In this document: positions 1-8,403 of the stretch, piece by piece
How the letters are laid out: every line of letters begins with the position of its first letter
Position numbering within the stretch: position 1 is the first letter of the stretch
Source of the DNA: Streptomyces violaceorubidus
Lineage (GTDB): Bacteria > Actinomycetota > Actinomycetes > Streptomycetales > Streptomycetaceae
Assembly: GCF_000717995.1 (NCBI RefSeq)
Contig: NZ_JODM01000036.1
Span: 1-64,000, forward strand
Reading direction: 5' to 3'
Length of the DNA: 64,000 bases
Notes under the pieces: model-generated
What the model saw: only the letters and a program-made list of their open reading frames with translations
Databases searched by the model: none
Told to the model about the DNA's origin: nothing
Made by a program: the position numbers and the translations under genes

Positions 1-125
1 AGAGGCTCAAGCCGGGCCCACTGGCCATTCGTCAGATCCCCACGTCTCACAGGACGTGATCATCAACGAACAAGATCCACTTTCGCAACAGGCCCTAGAG
101 CCAGGCCCCCGAGGGGCGTGCACAG

Positions 126-158
126 CGATTCCGGAGGCGGACCGCGCCTCCGGAATCG
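126..158. terminator. Hairpin, probable terminator of a gene left of the window
   Basis: A perfect 14-bp inverted repeat (126-139 pairs with 145-158) encloses a 5-base loop. No T-run follows, which is usual for Streptomyces terminators. It lies in the 403-base stretch before the first gene. The rest of that stretch shows no convincing gene, only a short GTTCA-N4-TGAAC inverted repeat at 278-291. Confidence 0.45.
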
Positions 159-403
159 ACGTGTGTGCGCCCCGCTCCGTGCTCGTGCCCGGCCGTGGTG
201 CGGCATCGGCGTGGCATTTCGGCCATTCGGTGCCGCGAATATGCCAGGAGACTGGCCGGAAATTCATGGTGACAGTGGTTCAGGAGTGAACATACTCACC
301 CCTAGGGCCTTTCACACCATGCGACAGCGCCCTCACGCACAGCACACGAGCCGCACGGACGCGCCGCCCGACCGGCAGGCGGGCGTGACGGGGGAGGCTA
401 GCA

Positions 404-814
404 GTGCACGACGAGTTCCTGTGCCATGTCACCGCTTACGGTGTCTGTGACGGCCGGCGCATCGGTGTCCCCCTGGGCACCTACCGGGCTCCCACCCTCG
501 CCCTGGCCCTGTGGTGGCTGCGGGACCGGGCCTCCTGGATCGCCGAGCGGCTGGATCCGCAGCCCGACACCCCTCACTTACCGCGCGGCGCGCTGACCCC
601 CGTCGCCGACGACGCCCCCGACGTGCCGCGCACGCTGCGCACCTGGTGCGCCGACGACGCGCAGCAGGAGCTGGTCGCCGACGAGTTGGCCGCCGGGCAC
701 CTGGTGCGCATCGCGACCAGCGACGAGACCACCGAGTACGAGCTGATGGCCGAGTCCGTGGACGCCTTGCGCATGCAGCGGGCCGTCCCGCTCCTGGTCG
801 TCCCCGTCGCCTGA
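404..814 (+). CDS. Hypothetical protein (136 aa)
   Basis: I do not recognise a family. The GTG start at 404 is preceded by a strong ribosome binding site, GGGGGAGG at 390-397, which decides the start. The product is small, acidic and soluble, with no signal peptide or membrane segment. The N-terminal half is rich in aromatic residues (several Trp near residues 38-47). The C-terminal half contains an Asp/Glu-rich helix followed by a hydrophobic strand that ends the protein. Codon use is typical of the window, so it is a genuine gene. It is convergent with the membrane-protein gene at 843, only 28 bases away. Confidence 0.7.
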   Translation: MHDEFLCHVTAYGVCDGRRIGVPLGTYRAPTLALALWWLRDRASWIAERLDPQPDTPHLPRGALTPVADDAPDVPRTLRTWCADDAQQELVADELAAGHLVRIATSDETTEYELMAESVDALRMQRAVPLLVVPVA

Positions 815-842
815 GTCTCCCGGTACGCCGCACCGGCCCGCC

Positions 843-2153
843 TCAGGACCGGACCCGGACCCGTCCGCCCACCCACCGCGCGAGCAGCGCGCCCAGGAGC
901 CCGGCGACCAGTCCCCACAGCACCGCGAGACCCACCGCACCCCACAGGCGCGGACGCAGGAACACCTGCCCGGACAGCCCGCCGCCCAGGTCGCCGATGC
1001 CGAGCACCGACAGCCCGTAGTGGGCCGAGATCCGGCCGACCAGTCCGACCGCGAGGACCGTGAGGCCCAGCGCGACGGCCATGTGCACGGCGTGCAGCCA
1101 GACCGGCAGCCGGGCCGGGGAGCGGGCCACCATGAGGAATCCGGCCGCCAGGACCAGGACCGCCGCGGCCACCACGAGCCACCACATCCGCCCGTCGCGC
1201 TCGGCGAGCGTGCCCACGTTCACGGTCGAGACGTCCGGCGTGCGCAGCACCTCGTCCAGCACCCGCGGCATCGGCAGCCCGAACGGCCCCTCCACGCGTC
1301 CGTTCCAGGTCGCCCCGAGGCCGATCGTGAGCGCGGGCCACGCCAGGTTCGGCAGCCCGAGCAGCAGCACCGCGAAGGTGTCCGCCGGACGGCCCCGCGT
1401 CCCGGCGACGACCAGGGCGACGACGACGCCGACGACCACGTACGCGAGCAGCAGCGCGGCCATCGCGTACGCGGCCGGCCGTACCGACGTCCGCAGCCGC
1501 GTCAGCCCCCCGGGCAGCGGCGCCCGGGGCGACACCAGCAGGGCCAGCACGAGCACTCCCGCCAGCCACAGCAGACCGAAGAGGACGGTCAGCGGCACGT
1601 CCGTGGTGAAACCGACCGTCGGACTCACCCCGAACAGGTCGCCGAGGTCGTTCAGCAGGCCCTCCCCGAGCGAGACCTCGAAGGTCTGCCGCGCGGCGAA
1701 CGCCGTCCCGAGCAGGGCGAGCAGCCACAGCACGGCGATCCGCCCGGCCCAGCCGGCCAACTCCGCGGTACCGGCCACGGCCCGGTGGCGCAGCGGCCGC
1801 AGGAAGCCCCGGGCGATCACCAGCGCGCCGGTCAGGGTGACGGACAGCGGCATCACGGTCAGCCCGGCGTCGGTGGTCGCCAGCTCGCCCGCGTCGCCCG
1901 ACATCTCCAGCGCGCCGCCCACGGCGGTGACGACGGTCGCCACCACGACCCGCGGGAAGGCGTGGTCGGGCAGGTCCGCGGCACCGGCCGCCCACAGCCC
2001 CAGCGCGGCCACGGCCCCCATGGCGACCAGCCCCGCCAGCACCGTGCCCAGAGCCTGCGCCCAGCCGTGGCGGGCGGCCCTCCGGGCGGAGTTCCCAGGA
2101 GGTCCGGGGGGCAGGGGAGGCACAGGAGGTACTGCGGGGGTTCGCGCACTCAC
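843..2153 (-). CDS. Streptophobe family integral membrane protein
   Basis: A polytopic membrane protein of 436 aa with about eight to ten hydrophobic helices separated by short loops. It resembles what is annotated in streptomycetes as the streptophobe family, whose function is unknown. A proline-rich cytoplasmic N-terminus (about 30 residues) precedes the first helix, and the C-terminus ends in an Arg/Val-rich tail. The open frame continues upstream to 2702, but that extension is Arg/Gly-rich shadow sequence overlapping the PRC-barrel gene, so I chose the GTG at 2153. A TAGCGT box lies just upstream, so translation may be leaderless. No partner genes suggest a substrate. Confidence 0.75.
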   Translation of the reverse strand: MSARTPAVPPVPPLPPGPPGNSARRAARHGWAQALGTVLAGLVAMGAVAALGLWAAGAADLPDHAFPRVVVATVVTAVGGALEMSGDAGELATTDAGLTVMPLSVTLTGALVIARGFLRPLRHRAVAGTAELAGWAGRIAVLWLLALLGTAFAARQTFEVSLGEGLLNDLGDLFGVSPTVGFTTDVPLTVLFGLLWLAGVLVLALLVSPRAPLPGGLTRLRTSVRPAAYAMAALLLAYVVVGVVVALVVAGTRGRPADTFAVLLLGLPNLAWPALTIGLGATWNGRVEGPFGLPMPRVLDEVLRTPDVSTVNVGTLAERDGRMWWLVVAAAVLVLAAGFLMVARSPARLPVWLHAVHMAVALGLTVLAVGLVGRISAHYGLSVLGIGDLGGGLSGQVFLRPRLWGAVGLAVLWGLVAGLLGALLARWVGGRVRVRS

Positions 2154-2251
2154 GGGTGCCACGCTAGGCAGCCCCCGCCGGACACGCCCGCCGACAGGGC
2201 CGTCCGCGCCGGTCGAGCGGGGGCTCGGGGATGACCCGGCCGGGTCGGCGT

Positions 2252-2665
2252 TCAGCCCGCCCGCACGACCAGGGCGTAGTCGCCGAGGCCCAGCAGACGG
2301 TCGGCCGGCAGTTCGCCGCGGGTGGTGAAGAGCGCGAGGAGACGGGCCGTGCGGGTGTCGAACGCGACGTCCAGCACCGTGCCCCGCCCGGTGCCCGTGT
2401 CCGTGAGGATCCGCCGGCCCAGCAGGTCGTGAGGGGCCGGTGCCGGCTCGGTGGCGGCCGCCGACCGTACCCGGACGGCGCCGGGCCCGACCGTGCGCAC
2501 CGCCTCCCAGGGCAGCGCCGTCTCCCCACCGAACCGGCTGCCCCGCCACCGGACATGGCTGACGGTCCAGGAGACGGCGTCGACGGCCAGGGACGTCACG
2601 GTGCCCAGTGCCCCGGCCCCGTCCGGCGGCAGCACCGGCAGGCCGCGCACCTCGGTGAACAGCAT
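2252..2665 (-). CDS. PRC-barrel domain protein (downstream member of pair)
   Basis: A 137-aa protein with PRC-barrel-like beta-strand repeats. One begins near residue 5 (LFTEVRGLPV) and a second (LLGRRILTDTGTGRGTVLDV) lies at roughly 80-100, the pattern of PRC-barrel domains that bind RNA or proteins. The start ATG at 2665 shares one base with the stop of the upstream PRC-barrel gene (TGATG), so the two are translationally coupled and probably form a heteromeric pair. A GTG one codon upstream is an alternative start. No catalytic residues are evident and the molecular role is unknown. Confidence 0.72.
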   Translation of the reverse strand: MLFTEVRGLPVLPPDGAGALGTVTSLAVDAVSWTVSHVRWRGSRFGGETALPWEAVRTVGPGAVRVRSAAATEPAPAPHDLLGRRILTDTGTGRGTVLDVAFDTRTARLLALFTTRGELPADRLLGLGDYALVVRAG

Positions 2666-3249
2666 CACGGCAGCGACCCCGGCCGCGGGCCCGGCACCCC
2701 ACCGACCAGTGCGGTGAAGCCGGGCAGGTCCTCCGCGACGTGCCGGACCGCGCCCTCGGGAAGCACCAGGGCCCGGCCGGTGACCGTGAGCGCCTCCCCG
2801 CGCGGCACGTACACCCGGCGCCGGTGACGGGTGGGGCCCGGCACGAACCTCCGGCTCGCCGCCACCCGGAAGCCGACGATCCGCCCGCCGGTGCCCCCCT
2901 CCACCACGACGTCCAGCACCGTTCCGATCTCCGCCCCCTCCTCGGTCAGCACCCGCGCCCCCAGCAGCCGGCCCCGCAGGTGCGTCCGGTGCGCCGTCAT
3001 CGCCGCCGCGGTCACCAGGCACCGCCGGCCCCGGATCATCACCGCGTCGTGGCCCAGCGCGTAGACGGCCGACCACGGCAGGCCCTCCTTCAACGGGCCG
3101 GACAGCAGGCCCCGCCCCGTCAGGGTGAAACCGGTGATCCGGGCCGCGGCGGCGTCGCATACGGTGTCCTTGACCTGGGCGACGGCATCGCCGCCGAGCG
3201 TGACCACCGGCCGGGTGGTCAGGCTCCGTGCGGCCATCAGTTCGTTCAT
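2665..3249 (-). CDS. PRC-barrel domain protein (upstream member of pair)
   Basis: A 194-aa protein containing two PRC-barrel-like halves. The first (residues about 5-75) carries the pattern VVTLGGDAVAQVKDTV; the second (about 85-160) carries LLGARVLTEEGAEIGTVLDV. The ATG at 3249 has a GGAAGGG ribosome binding site. The frame is open further upstream, but that sequence is non-coding in character. It is the first gene of a two-gene operon with the PRC-barrel gene at 2252. Its promoter region abuts the divergent RsbW-like ATPase gene at 3417, so the two directions may share regulation. Function is not established. Confidence 0.72.
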   Translation of the reverse strand: MNELMAARSLTTRPVVTLGGDAVAQVKDTVCDAAAARITGFTLTGRGLLSGPLKEGLPWSAVYALGHDAVMIRGRRCLVTAAAMTAHRTHLRGRLLGARVLTEEGAEIGTVLDVVVEGGTGGRIVGFRVAASRRFVPGPTRHRRRVYVPRGEALTVTGRALVLPEGAVRHVAEDLPGFTALVGGVPGPRPGSLP

Positions 3250-3340
3250 CGCACACCCTTCCCCACCCGCTCGCATCCCCCTGACGCACCCACGGGTTCC
3301 CCGCACGACTGTGACGATGCCCGCACTGCGAAGAGGCGGG

Positions 3341-3365
3341 GACTGCGCGGCGCGGCTCGGGGTAC
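3341..3365 (+). promoter_or_regulatory. Candidate SigB-type promoter
   Basis: GACT (3341-3344), a 15-base spacer and GGGTAC (3360-3365) match the SigB-family consensus I recall from streptomycetes, GNNT-N14-16-GGGTAY. It would give a leader of about 45 bases before the ATPase start at 3417. Confidence 0.5.
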
Positions 3366-3416
3366 GAGGACAGGTGCAGCAGAGTCCGGCCAGTCCGGCT
3401 TCCGAGAGAGACACGC

Positions 3417-3872
3417 ATGACCGAGTACCTGGACGGGGCAGTGATACCGACTGGTTTCGACGTACCCGTCGAACCGCTGAGGCGGGCGGCGCACTACTCC
3501 GGTGAGCCGGGATGCATAGCGCAGGCGCGTGCCTTCGCCGCGCTCTTCCTCGAACAGCTGAGGACCGAGTGGTGCGCCACGATCGGCCCCCGCGCCGACG
3601 GAGCGGTGCTCCTGGTGGTCAGCGAGCTGGTCACCAACGCCGACCGGCACAGCAGGGGGCCGTACATCCTGGAGCTGGAGGGCACCGGCAGCTCGGTGGA
3701 GGTGACCGTGTACGACAGCAGCGGCGCCGTGCCGCAGCGCTTCCCCCGGGACCCCGAGCGGATCGGCCGACACGGCCTGGAGATCGTGCACGCCCTGGTG
3801 GAGACGGTCGTCGTGGAACGTGTCCCGGTCGGCAAGCGCGTACGCGCCGTGGTGCCCCTCACCGAGGGGTGA
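3417..3872 (+). CDS. RsbW-like ATP-binding anti-sigma regulator
   Basis: A 151-aa GHKL-fold serine-kinase/anti-sigma type ATPase. The N-box is ELVTNADRH (about residues 70-78), the G1-like strand is VYDSSGAVP, and GRHGLEIV forms the G2 region, with a conserved C-terminal beta-strand. The usual partners of this family are SigB-type sigma factors and STAS-domain antagonists. The convergent SigL-like sigma gene lies 29 bases beyond its stop, and both genes have SigB-type promoter matches, so it is a plausible regulator of that sigma factor. The kinase or anti-sigma activity is inferred from the family only. Confidence 0.8.
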   Translation: MTEYLDGAVIPTGFDVPVEPLRRAAHYSGEPGCIAQARAFAALFLEQLRTEWCATIGPRADGAVLLVVSELVTNADRHSRGPYILELEGTGSSVEVTVYDSSGAVPQRFPRDPERIGRHGLEIVHALVETVVVERVPVGKRVRAVVPLTEG

Positions 3873-3901
3873 AGGGCACCACCGTCACCGCCGGGCGGGG
3901 C

Positions 3902-4789
3902 TCAGGCGCACCCGAGTTCGCCCAGCATGCCCTCGCGCAGCCGGCCGATGATCCGCTTGATCAGCCGGGAGACGTGCATCTGCGAGCAGCCGAGCCGCTC
4001 GCCGATCTCCGCCTGGGTGGCCTCCTCCACGAACCGCAGGTGGATGATCCGACGGTCCCGCTCGCTCAGCTCGGCCATCAGCGGGGCCAGCGAGTGGAAG
4101 TCCTCGACGAGCCGCAGCCCGTCCTCCTCCACTCCGATGAAGTCGGCCAGGACCGACTCGCCGTTCTCCGGGCCGTCGCCGGTCAGGGCGGCGTCCAGCG
4201 AGGAGGAGTTGTAGCCGTTGGACGCGATCTGGCCCTCGATCACCTCGCTCTCGCCGATGTTCATCAGCGTGGCGAGTTCGGCGACGGTGGGCTCGCGGTC
4301 CAGGCGGGAGGAGAGCTCCTCCCGGGCCTTGGCCAGCTCCACCCGCAGCTCCTGGAGCCGCCGCGGCACGTGCACCGCCCAGGTGGTGTCCCGGAAGAAG
4401 CGCTTGATCTCGCCGACGATGTACGGCAGCGCGAACGAGGTGAACTCCACCTCGCGCGACAGCTCGAAGCGGTCGATGGCCTTGATCAGGCCGATCATGC
4501 CGGTCTGGACGATGTCCTCCATGTCGTCCCCGCGACCGCGGAACCGGCCCGCCGCGAACCGCACGAGCGACATGTTCATCTCGATCAGGGTGTTGCGCGC
4601 GTACTGGTACTCGTGCGTGCCCTCTTCGAGTTCCGCCAGGCGGCGGAAGAACTGGCGGGACAACTGACGCGCGTCGCGCGGGGCCACGGTCCGGGGGTTC
4701 ACGACGTCCCGCGGCGACCCCTCACCCGTCCCGCTCCCGGCACTCTCCTCGACAACCCGCGCCTGCGGCCGGACCACGGCGGTCTCCAT
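3902..4789 (-). CDS. sigL: SigB-family RNA polymerase sigma factor (SigL-like)
   Basis: A 295-aa group 3 sigma factor of the SigB/SigF/SigG type. Region 2 (about residues 75-140) carries the core-binding pattern MEDIVQTGMIGLIKAIDRF and the -10 recognition segment FTSFALPYIVGEIKRFFRD. Region 3 follows, and region 4 near the end has a helix-turn-helix with SQMHVSRLIKRI. The ATG at 4789 follows GGGAGAGG; the open frame continues upstream but is not coding-like. Position beside popR/clpP4/clpP3 matches S. coelicolor sigL as I recall it; the symbol rests on that synteny. A SigB-type promoter upstream suggests control by itself or a paralogue. Confidence 0.85.
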   Translation of the reverse strand: METAVVRPQARVVEESAGSGTGEGSPRDVVNPRTVAPRDARQLSRQFFRRLAELEEGTHEYQYARNTLIEMNMSLVRFAAGRFRGRGDDMEDIVQTGMIGLIKAIDRFELSREVEFTSFALPYIVGEIKRFFRDTTWAVHVPRRLQELRVELAKAREELSSRLDREPTVAELATLMNIGESEVIEGQIASNGYNSSSLDAALTGDGPENGESVLADFIGVEEDGLRLVEDFHSLAPLMAELSERDRRIIHLRFVEEATQAEIGERLGCSQMHVSRLIKRIIGRLREGMLGELGCA

Positions 4790-4845
4790 TGCCTCTCCCA
4801 CGAAAGTCACGGTTCGACGTCTCCCTAGGCTTTTCCCGCTTGCGG

Positions 4846-4870
4846 GTACCCGGGCCGCGACGACCCATGC
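4846..4870 (-). promoter_or_regulatory. Candidate SigB-type promoter of sigL
   Basis: On the minus strand, GCAT (4870-4867), a 15-base spacer and GGGTAC (4851-4846) precede the sigL start at 4789, leaving a leader of roughly 50 bases. It fits GNNT-N14-16-GGGTAY and suggests auto- or cross-regulation by SigB-type sigma factors. Confidence 0.5.
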
Positions 4871-5046
4871 CACCCGGTTCCACAGGTGGCGCGATGCGTG
4901 TGCCGCGGCGTCTTCGCGGGGTGGTTTCGTCACCGTCAAGCCTAGTCCGGCGGGCAGCGCCCGGCACCCCGTATCGCCCCGTGAATTTCCCTGAGGGCGG
5001 AACGCCGACCCCTTCCGTGACACGGCCGGGACCCTAGGCTGGGGAG

Positions 5047-5469
5047 GTGACCAGCCACGTGCCGAACGAAGCCCGCGTCATCGCGCTGCGCCCACGGGCC
5101 GAGCGTCCCCCAGCGCGTCTCGCCGCCTCGCCGCTCCCCCCGGAGCGAAGGCCGCCCGCCGGGCGCGAGCCCCTGTGGCGCGACCTGGTCGGCGACGTGC
5201 TGCGGCGTGAACGCCTGGAGCAGGAGCGCACGCTCAAGGAGGTAGCGGAGGCCGCCCGGATCTCCATGCCCTACCTGTCGGAGGTGGAGCGCGGGCGCAA
5301 GGAGGCGTCCTCCGAGGTGCTGGCCGCCGCCGCGGGCGCCCTCGGACTGGGCCTGGGCGACCTGCTGGCCCGCGCCCAGGGCGAGCTGGTCCGCCTCGCC
5401 TCCCGGCACACCGGCGCGGGCCGCGGCACCTCCGGCTCGCGGTTCGACGGAATGTGCCTGGCCGCCTGA
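5047..5469 (+). CDS. popR: PopR, regulator of clpP3-clpP4
   Basis: A 140-aa XRE-type DNA-binding protein. The helix-turn-helix spans about residues 52-115, with the recognition pattern [20 protein letters not shown]. The last residues are MCLAA. In S. lividans, PopR activates clpP3-clpP4 and is itself degraded by ClpP1P2 through two C-terminal alanines; the terminal LAA also resembles an ssrA tag. The GTG at 5047 sits directly on a GGGGAG sequence with a TAGGCT box seven bases upstream, so it may be leaderless; GTG at 5059 is an alternative start. It is convergent with clpP4, and its likely operator lies upstream of clpP3. Confidence 0.85.
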   Translation: MTSHVPNEARVIALRPRAERPPARLAASPLPPERRPPAGREPLWRDLVGDVLRRERLEQERTLKEVAEAARISMPYLSEVERGRKEASSEVLAAAAGALGLGLGDLLARAQGELVRLASRHTGAGRGTSGSRFDGMCLAA

Positions 5470-5479
5470 GGCCGCGCAC

Positions 5480-5514
5480 GGGCCGGCGCCCCGCGCGGAG
5501 CGGGACGCCGGCCC
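5480..5514. terminator. Bidirectional hairpin between popR and clpP4
   Basis: A GC-rich inverted repeat with a 9-bp outer stem (5480-5488 with 5506-5514) and an inner CCCGC/GCGGG stem fills the 51-base gap between two convergent stop codons. It probably terminates both transcripts. Confidence 0.6.
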
Positions 5515-5520
5515 GGACCC

Positions 5521-6123
5521 TCACACCCGCGCCAGGCGCCGGGCGAGCACCTCGTCGGCCAGCCCGTACGCCACCGCCTCCTGGGCGGTGAACACCTTGT
5601 CGCGGTCCATGTCCGCCCGCAGTGTCGCCACGTCGTGACGGGTGTGGCGGGCCAGCACCTCCTCCACCTGGGAGCGGATCCGCACCATCTCCTTGGCCTG
5701 CAACGCAAGATCGGAGACCGTCCCCTGCCGGCCGCCGCTGGCCGGCTGCCCCAGCAGGACCCGCGCGTGTTCGAGCACGAACCGCCGCCCGGGGTCCCCG
5801 CCCGCCAGCAGCACGGCCGCCGTGGAAGCCGCCTGCCCGACACAGAACGTCGAGATCGGGGCCTGCACGAAGGTCATCGTGTCGTAGATCGCCATCAGCG
5901 ACGTGAACGAGCCGCCGGGGGAGTTGATGTAGACGGCGATCTCGCTCTCCGGGGCCGACGACTCCAGGTGCAGGAGCTGAGCGATCACGACATTGGCCAC
6001 GCCGTCGTCGATCTCGGTCCCCAGGAAGATGATCCGCTCCGACAGCAGCCGGCTGAACACGTCGTAGGACCGCTCGCCCTGCGGGGTCCGCTCGACGACG
6101 TTCGGAATCGTGTAGCTCCCCAT
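5521..6123 (-). CDS. clpP4: ATP-dependent Clp protease proteolytic subunit ClpP4
   Basis: A 200-aa ClpP-family subunit. The fold is complete: INSPGG at about residues 66-71, the nucleophile Ser100 in GQAAS, and a DRDKVF segment near the end. The family's catalytic histidine, normally in a HQP motif, is replaced by Gly125 (GQP, codon at 5749-5751), so by itself this subunit should lack a complete catalytic triad. It starts one base after the clpP3 stop, so the pair is coupled and probably forms a mixed tetradecamer in which ClpP3 supplies activity. In S. lividans the operon is induced when ClpP1P2 function falls, through PopR. Confidence 0.88.
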   Translation of the reverse strand: MGSYTIPNVVERTPQGERSYDVFSRLLSERIIFLGTEIDDGVANVVIAQLLHLESSAPESEIAVYINSPGGSFTSLMAIYDTMTFVQAPISTFCVGQAASTAAVLLAGGDPGRRFVLEHARVLLGQPASGGRQGTVSDLALQAKEMVRIRSQVEEVLARHTRHDVATLRADMDRDKVFTAQEAVAYGLADEVLARRLARV

Positions 6124-6124
6124 G

Positions 6125-6778
6125 TCACAGCCCCATCCGTCGCCTGGTGGCGGCCGGCCGCACGTCCGCGAGGGACCGCACGACCTGGTCCACCATTCCG
6201 TACTCCCTGGCCTCCTCGGCCGTGAACCAGCGGTCGCGGTCGCCGTCCCGGGAGATGGTCTCGGGGCTCTGACCGGTGTGCTCGGCGGTGATCCGCTCGA
6301 TGGTCCGCTTGGTGAACTCCAGGTTGTCCGCCTGGATCTCGATGTCGGCCGTGGTGCCGCCGATGCCCGCCGACGGCTGGTGCATCATGATCCGCGCGTT
6401 CGGCAGCGCGTAGCGCTTGCCCGGCGTGCCGACGCTGAGCAGGAACTGCCCCATGCTGGCGGCGAACCCCATGGCGAGCGTCGAGACGTCGTTGGGGACC
6501 AGCCGCATCGTGTCGTAGATGGCGAGCCCCGCGTGCACGGAGCCGCCCGGGCTGTTGATGTAGAGGCTGATGTCGGTGCGCGGGTCCTGCGCGGACAGGA
6601 TCAGCAGCTGGGCGCAGACCCGGTTCGCGGAGACCTCGTCGACCTGCGTGCCCAGCAGCACGATCCGCTGGTCGAGCAACTGCTCGGCGAGCCGGTCGTC
6701 GAACCGGGTCGCCGGGGTGTCGCCCTCCTCGGCCCTGGGCGGTCGGGGCGGGGCCGTCGCGGCGATGAGTGGAAGCAT
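6125..6778 (-). CDS. clpP3: ATP-dependent Clp protease proteolytic subunit ClpP3
   Basis: A 217-aa ClpP serine protease subunit with an apparently complete triad: Ser108 in GFAASMGQ, His133 in MMHQPSAG, and an Asp in the [10 protein letters not shown] stretch near 178-182. The protein would form heptameric rings and degrade substrates delivered by Clp ATPases. ATG 6778 has an AAGGAG ribosome binding site. It is the promoter-proximal gene of clpP3-clpP4. The 200-base upstream region contains two abutting TCTGCC-type palindromes, the presumed PopR operators. About 23 N-terminal residues rich in Pro/Ala precede the conserved core and may act as a propeptide. Confidence 0.9.
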   Translation of the reverse strand: MLPLIAATAPPRPPRAEEGDTPATRFDDRLAEQLLDQRIVLLGTQVDEVSANRVCAQLLILSAQDPRTDISLYINSPGGSVHAGLAIYDTMRLVPNDVSTLAMGFAASMGQFLLSVGTPGKRYALPNARIMMHQPSAGIGGTTADIEIQADNLEFTKRTIERITAEHTGQSPETISRDGDRDRWFTAEEAREYGMVDQVVRSLADVRPAATRRRMGL

Positions 6779-6882
6779 CGGCGCTCCTTGTCGAGTCGTG
6801 GTCGGCAGACCGGGACGGGCCGCGGCCGGTGGCGCCGCGGTCCCTCCACTTTCGGCCCGCATCGGCCCCCGACGGGGCTTTC

Positions 6883-6912
6883 TCTGCCCGCGGCAGATTC
6901 GCCACCGGCAGA
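6883..6912 (-). promoter_or_regulatory. Double PopR operator upstream of clpP3
   Basis: On the minus strand a perfect palindrome TCTGCC-N3-GGCAGA (6897-6883) abuts an imperfect copy TCTGCC-N3-GGCGAA (6912-6898). As I recall, this TCTGCC-N3-GGCAGA element is the one PopR recognises. It lies about 105 bases before the clpP3 start. Confidence 0.7.
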
Positions 6913-6977
6913 GCGATGAGTTCCGTGCTCCGAGCCGGTCGACCGTGGTGACCGTGTTCCGCTCCCGGGAGGTACTC

Positions 6978-7460
6978 ATGAGCACCGAAGGATTCACCAC
7001 CTGTCTCTGGTTCGACGGCGTCGCCGAGGAGGCCGCCCACTTCTACGTCTCGACCTTCAAGAACTCCGGCATCGGCGCCGTCACCCGCTACCCCGAGGGA
7101 GCACCCCGGCCCGCGGGCTCGGTGCTCACCGTGGAGTTCACGGCCAACGGCCAGAAGTTCGTGGGCCTCAACGGCGGCCCGGAGTTCACGTTCAACGAGG
7201 CGATCTCCTTCCAGATCACCTGCGAGGACCAGGACGAGGTCGACCACTACTGGGCCCGGCTCACCGAGGGCGGCGGCGAGCACGGCCCCTGCGGCTGGCT
7301 CAAGGACCGGTTCGGTGTGTCCTGGCAGGTCGTCCCGCGCCGGCTGGAGGAGATGTTCCGCGACCCCGATCCGGCCAAGGTGGCGCGCGCCAACAAGGCC
7401 ATGATGTCGATGAGCAAGCTCGACATCGCCGCGCTGGAGCAGGCGTACGCCGGGCAGTGA
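6978..7460 (+). CDS. VOC superfamily (PhnB/3-demethylubiquinone-9 type) protein
   Basis: A 160-aa protein of the PhnB-like branch of the vicinal oxygen chelate fold. It opens with the FTTCLWFDGVAEEAAHFYV strand-helix and has the branch-typical VGLNGGPEF and CGWLKDRFGVSWQVVP segments. The name 3-demethylubiquinone methyltransferase often attached to this family is not supported by any methyl-donor site here, so the reaction is unknown. ATG 6978 follows GGGAGGT. It diverges from clpP3, with the PopR operators between them, and is followed by a second VOC gene after 114 bases. Confidence 0.78.
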   Translation: MSTEGFTTCLWFDGVAEEAAHFYVSTFKNSGIGAVTRYPEGAPRPAGSVLTVEFTANGQKFVGLNGGPEFTFNEAISFQITCEDQDEVDHYWARLTEGGGEHGPCGWLKDRFGVSWQVVPRRLEEMFRDPDPAKVARANKAMMSMSKLDIAALEQAYAGQ

Positions 7461-7574
7461 CCCGCCGTCGGCGCGCGGGGTGGGGGCGGGATGGCTAGCG
7501 TGAGGAAGCAGACCGTATCCGGTCCTCCCGTCCCCCACAGTCCGAACCCTTTGTCCGCACAGGAGGCGGCAGTC

Positions 7575-8372
7575 ATGGCCGTGCAACCCGAAGGGGCCCC
7601 TTGCTGGGCCGACGCGATGTTCACCGACGTCGAGGGGGCCAAGAGCTTCTACGGCGACGTCCTCGGCTGGACCTTCGGCGAGTCGTCGTCGGAGTTCGGC
7701 AACTACACCCAGTGCTACGCGGACGGCAAGGCGGTGGCCGCCGTGGTCCCGCCCCCGCCCGGCCACGAGGACCAGTCCCAGTGGTGCCTCTACTTCGCCT
7801 CACCGGACGCGGCGGCGACCGCCGACCGGATCCGCGAGGCCGGCGGGGAACTACTCCTCGAACCGATGCGGGTCGACGACTTCGGCACCATGTGCCTGGC
7901 CCGGGACCCCAGTGGGGTCGTCTTCGGCGTCTGGCAGGGCGGCACCCACGAGGGCTTCGAGGCCACGGCCGTGCCCGGCGCCTACTGCTGGGCGGAGGTC
8001 TTCACCCGCGAGCCCGCGAAGTCGGACGCCTTCTTCCCCGCGGTCTTCTCCTACCGGGCCAAGCAGATGCAGGACGACCAGGTGGACTTCCGCCTCTTCG
8101 ACCTCGGCGACCGCACCGTCCTGGGCCGCATGGCCATGCCGGAGGACTTCCCGCCCGAGGTCCCGCCCTACATCAACGTCTACTTCACCGTCACCGACTG
8201 CGACGACGCCGTGGCCCGCGCCACGAAGCTCGGCGGCGTCCTGCGGTTCGGTCCGCTCACGACCCCCTTCGGCCGGTTCGCGGCACTGAGCGACCCGCAG
8301 GGCGCGAACTTCTCGGTGATCGACACCACGACCACCCAGGGGGACATGCCCACGGTCACGGACGTCGCCTGA
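7575..8372 (+). CDS. Two-domain VOC (glyoxalase-like) protein
   Basis: A 265-aa protein made of two tandem VOC domains (about residues 8-125 and 140-260). Each begins with a Trp-rich strand followed by a helix and ends in a DPSG/DPQG turn with a beta-strand. It resembles the glyoxalase/bleomycin-resistance proteins of the CFP30B type in actinobacteria. ATG 7575 follows AGGAGGCGG. Metal ligands are not clear enough to assign a reaction. It shares orientation with the PhnB-like gene upstream but has its own spacing. Confidence 0.75.
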   Translation: MAVQPEGAPCWADAMFTDVEGAKSFYGDVLGWTFGESSSEFGNYTQCYADGKAVAAVVPPPPGHEDQSQWCLYFASPDAAATADRIREAGGELLLEPMRVDDFGTMCLARDPSGVVFGVWQGGTHEGFEATAVPGAYCWAEVFTREPAKSDAFFPAVFSYRAKQMQDDQVDFRLFDLGDRTVLGRMAMPEDFPPEVPPYINVYFTVTDCDDAVARATKLGGVLRFGPLTTPFGRFAALSDPQGANFSVIDTTTTQGDMPTVTDVA

Positions 8373-8403
8373 ACCCCGTCCGGAGAGCCCGCCGGGCCGT
8401 GGC

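Noticed and set aside
278..291. GTTCA-N4-TGAAC inverted repeat
   Set aside because: Too short to call as an operator. No regulator gene is next to it, and such repeats occur by chance.
1060..2328. Plus-strand frame with Ser/Arg/Thr-rich translation
   Set aside because: It is antisense to the streptophobe membrane protein, whose helices are obvious.
7491..7574. Extension of the two-domain VOC protein upstream of 7575
   Set aside because: A strong AGGAGG ribosome binding site precedes ATG 7575, and the extension lacks conserved residues.
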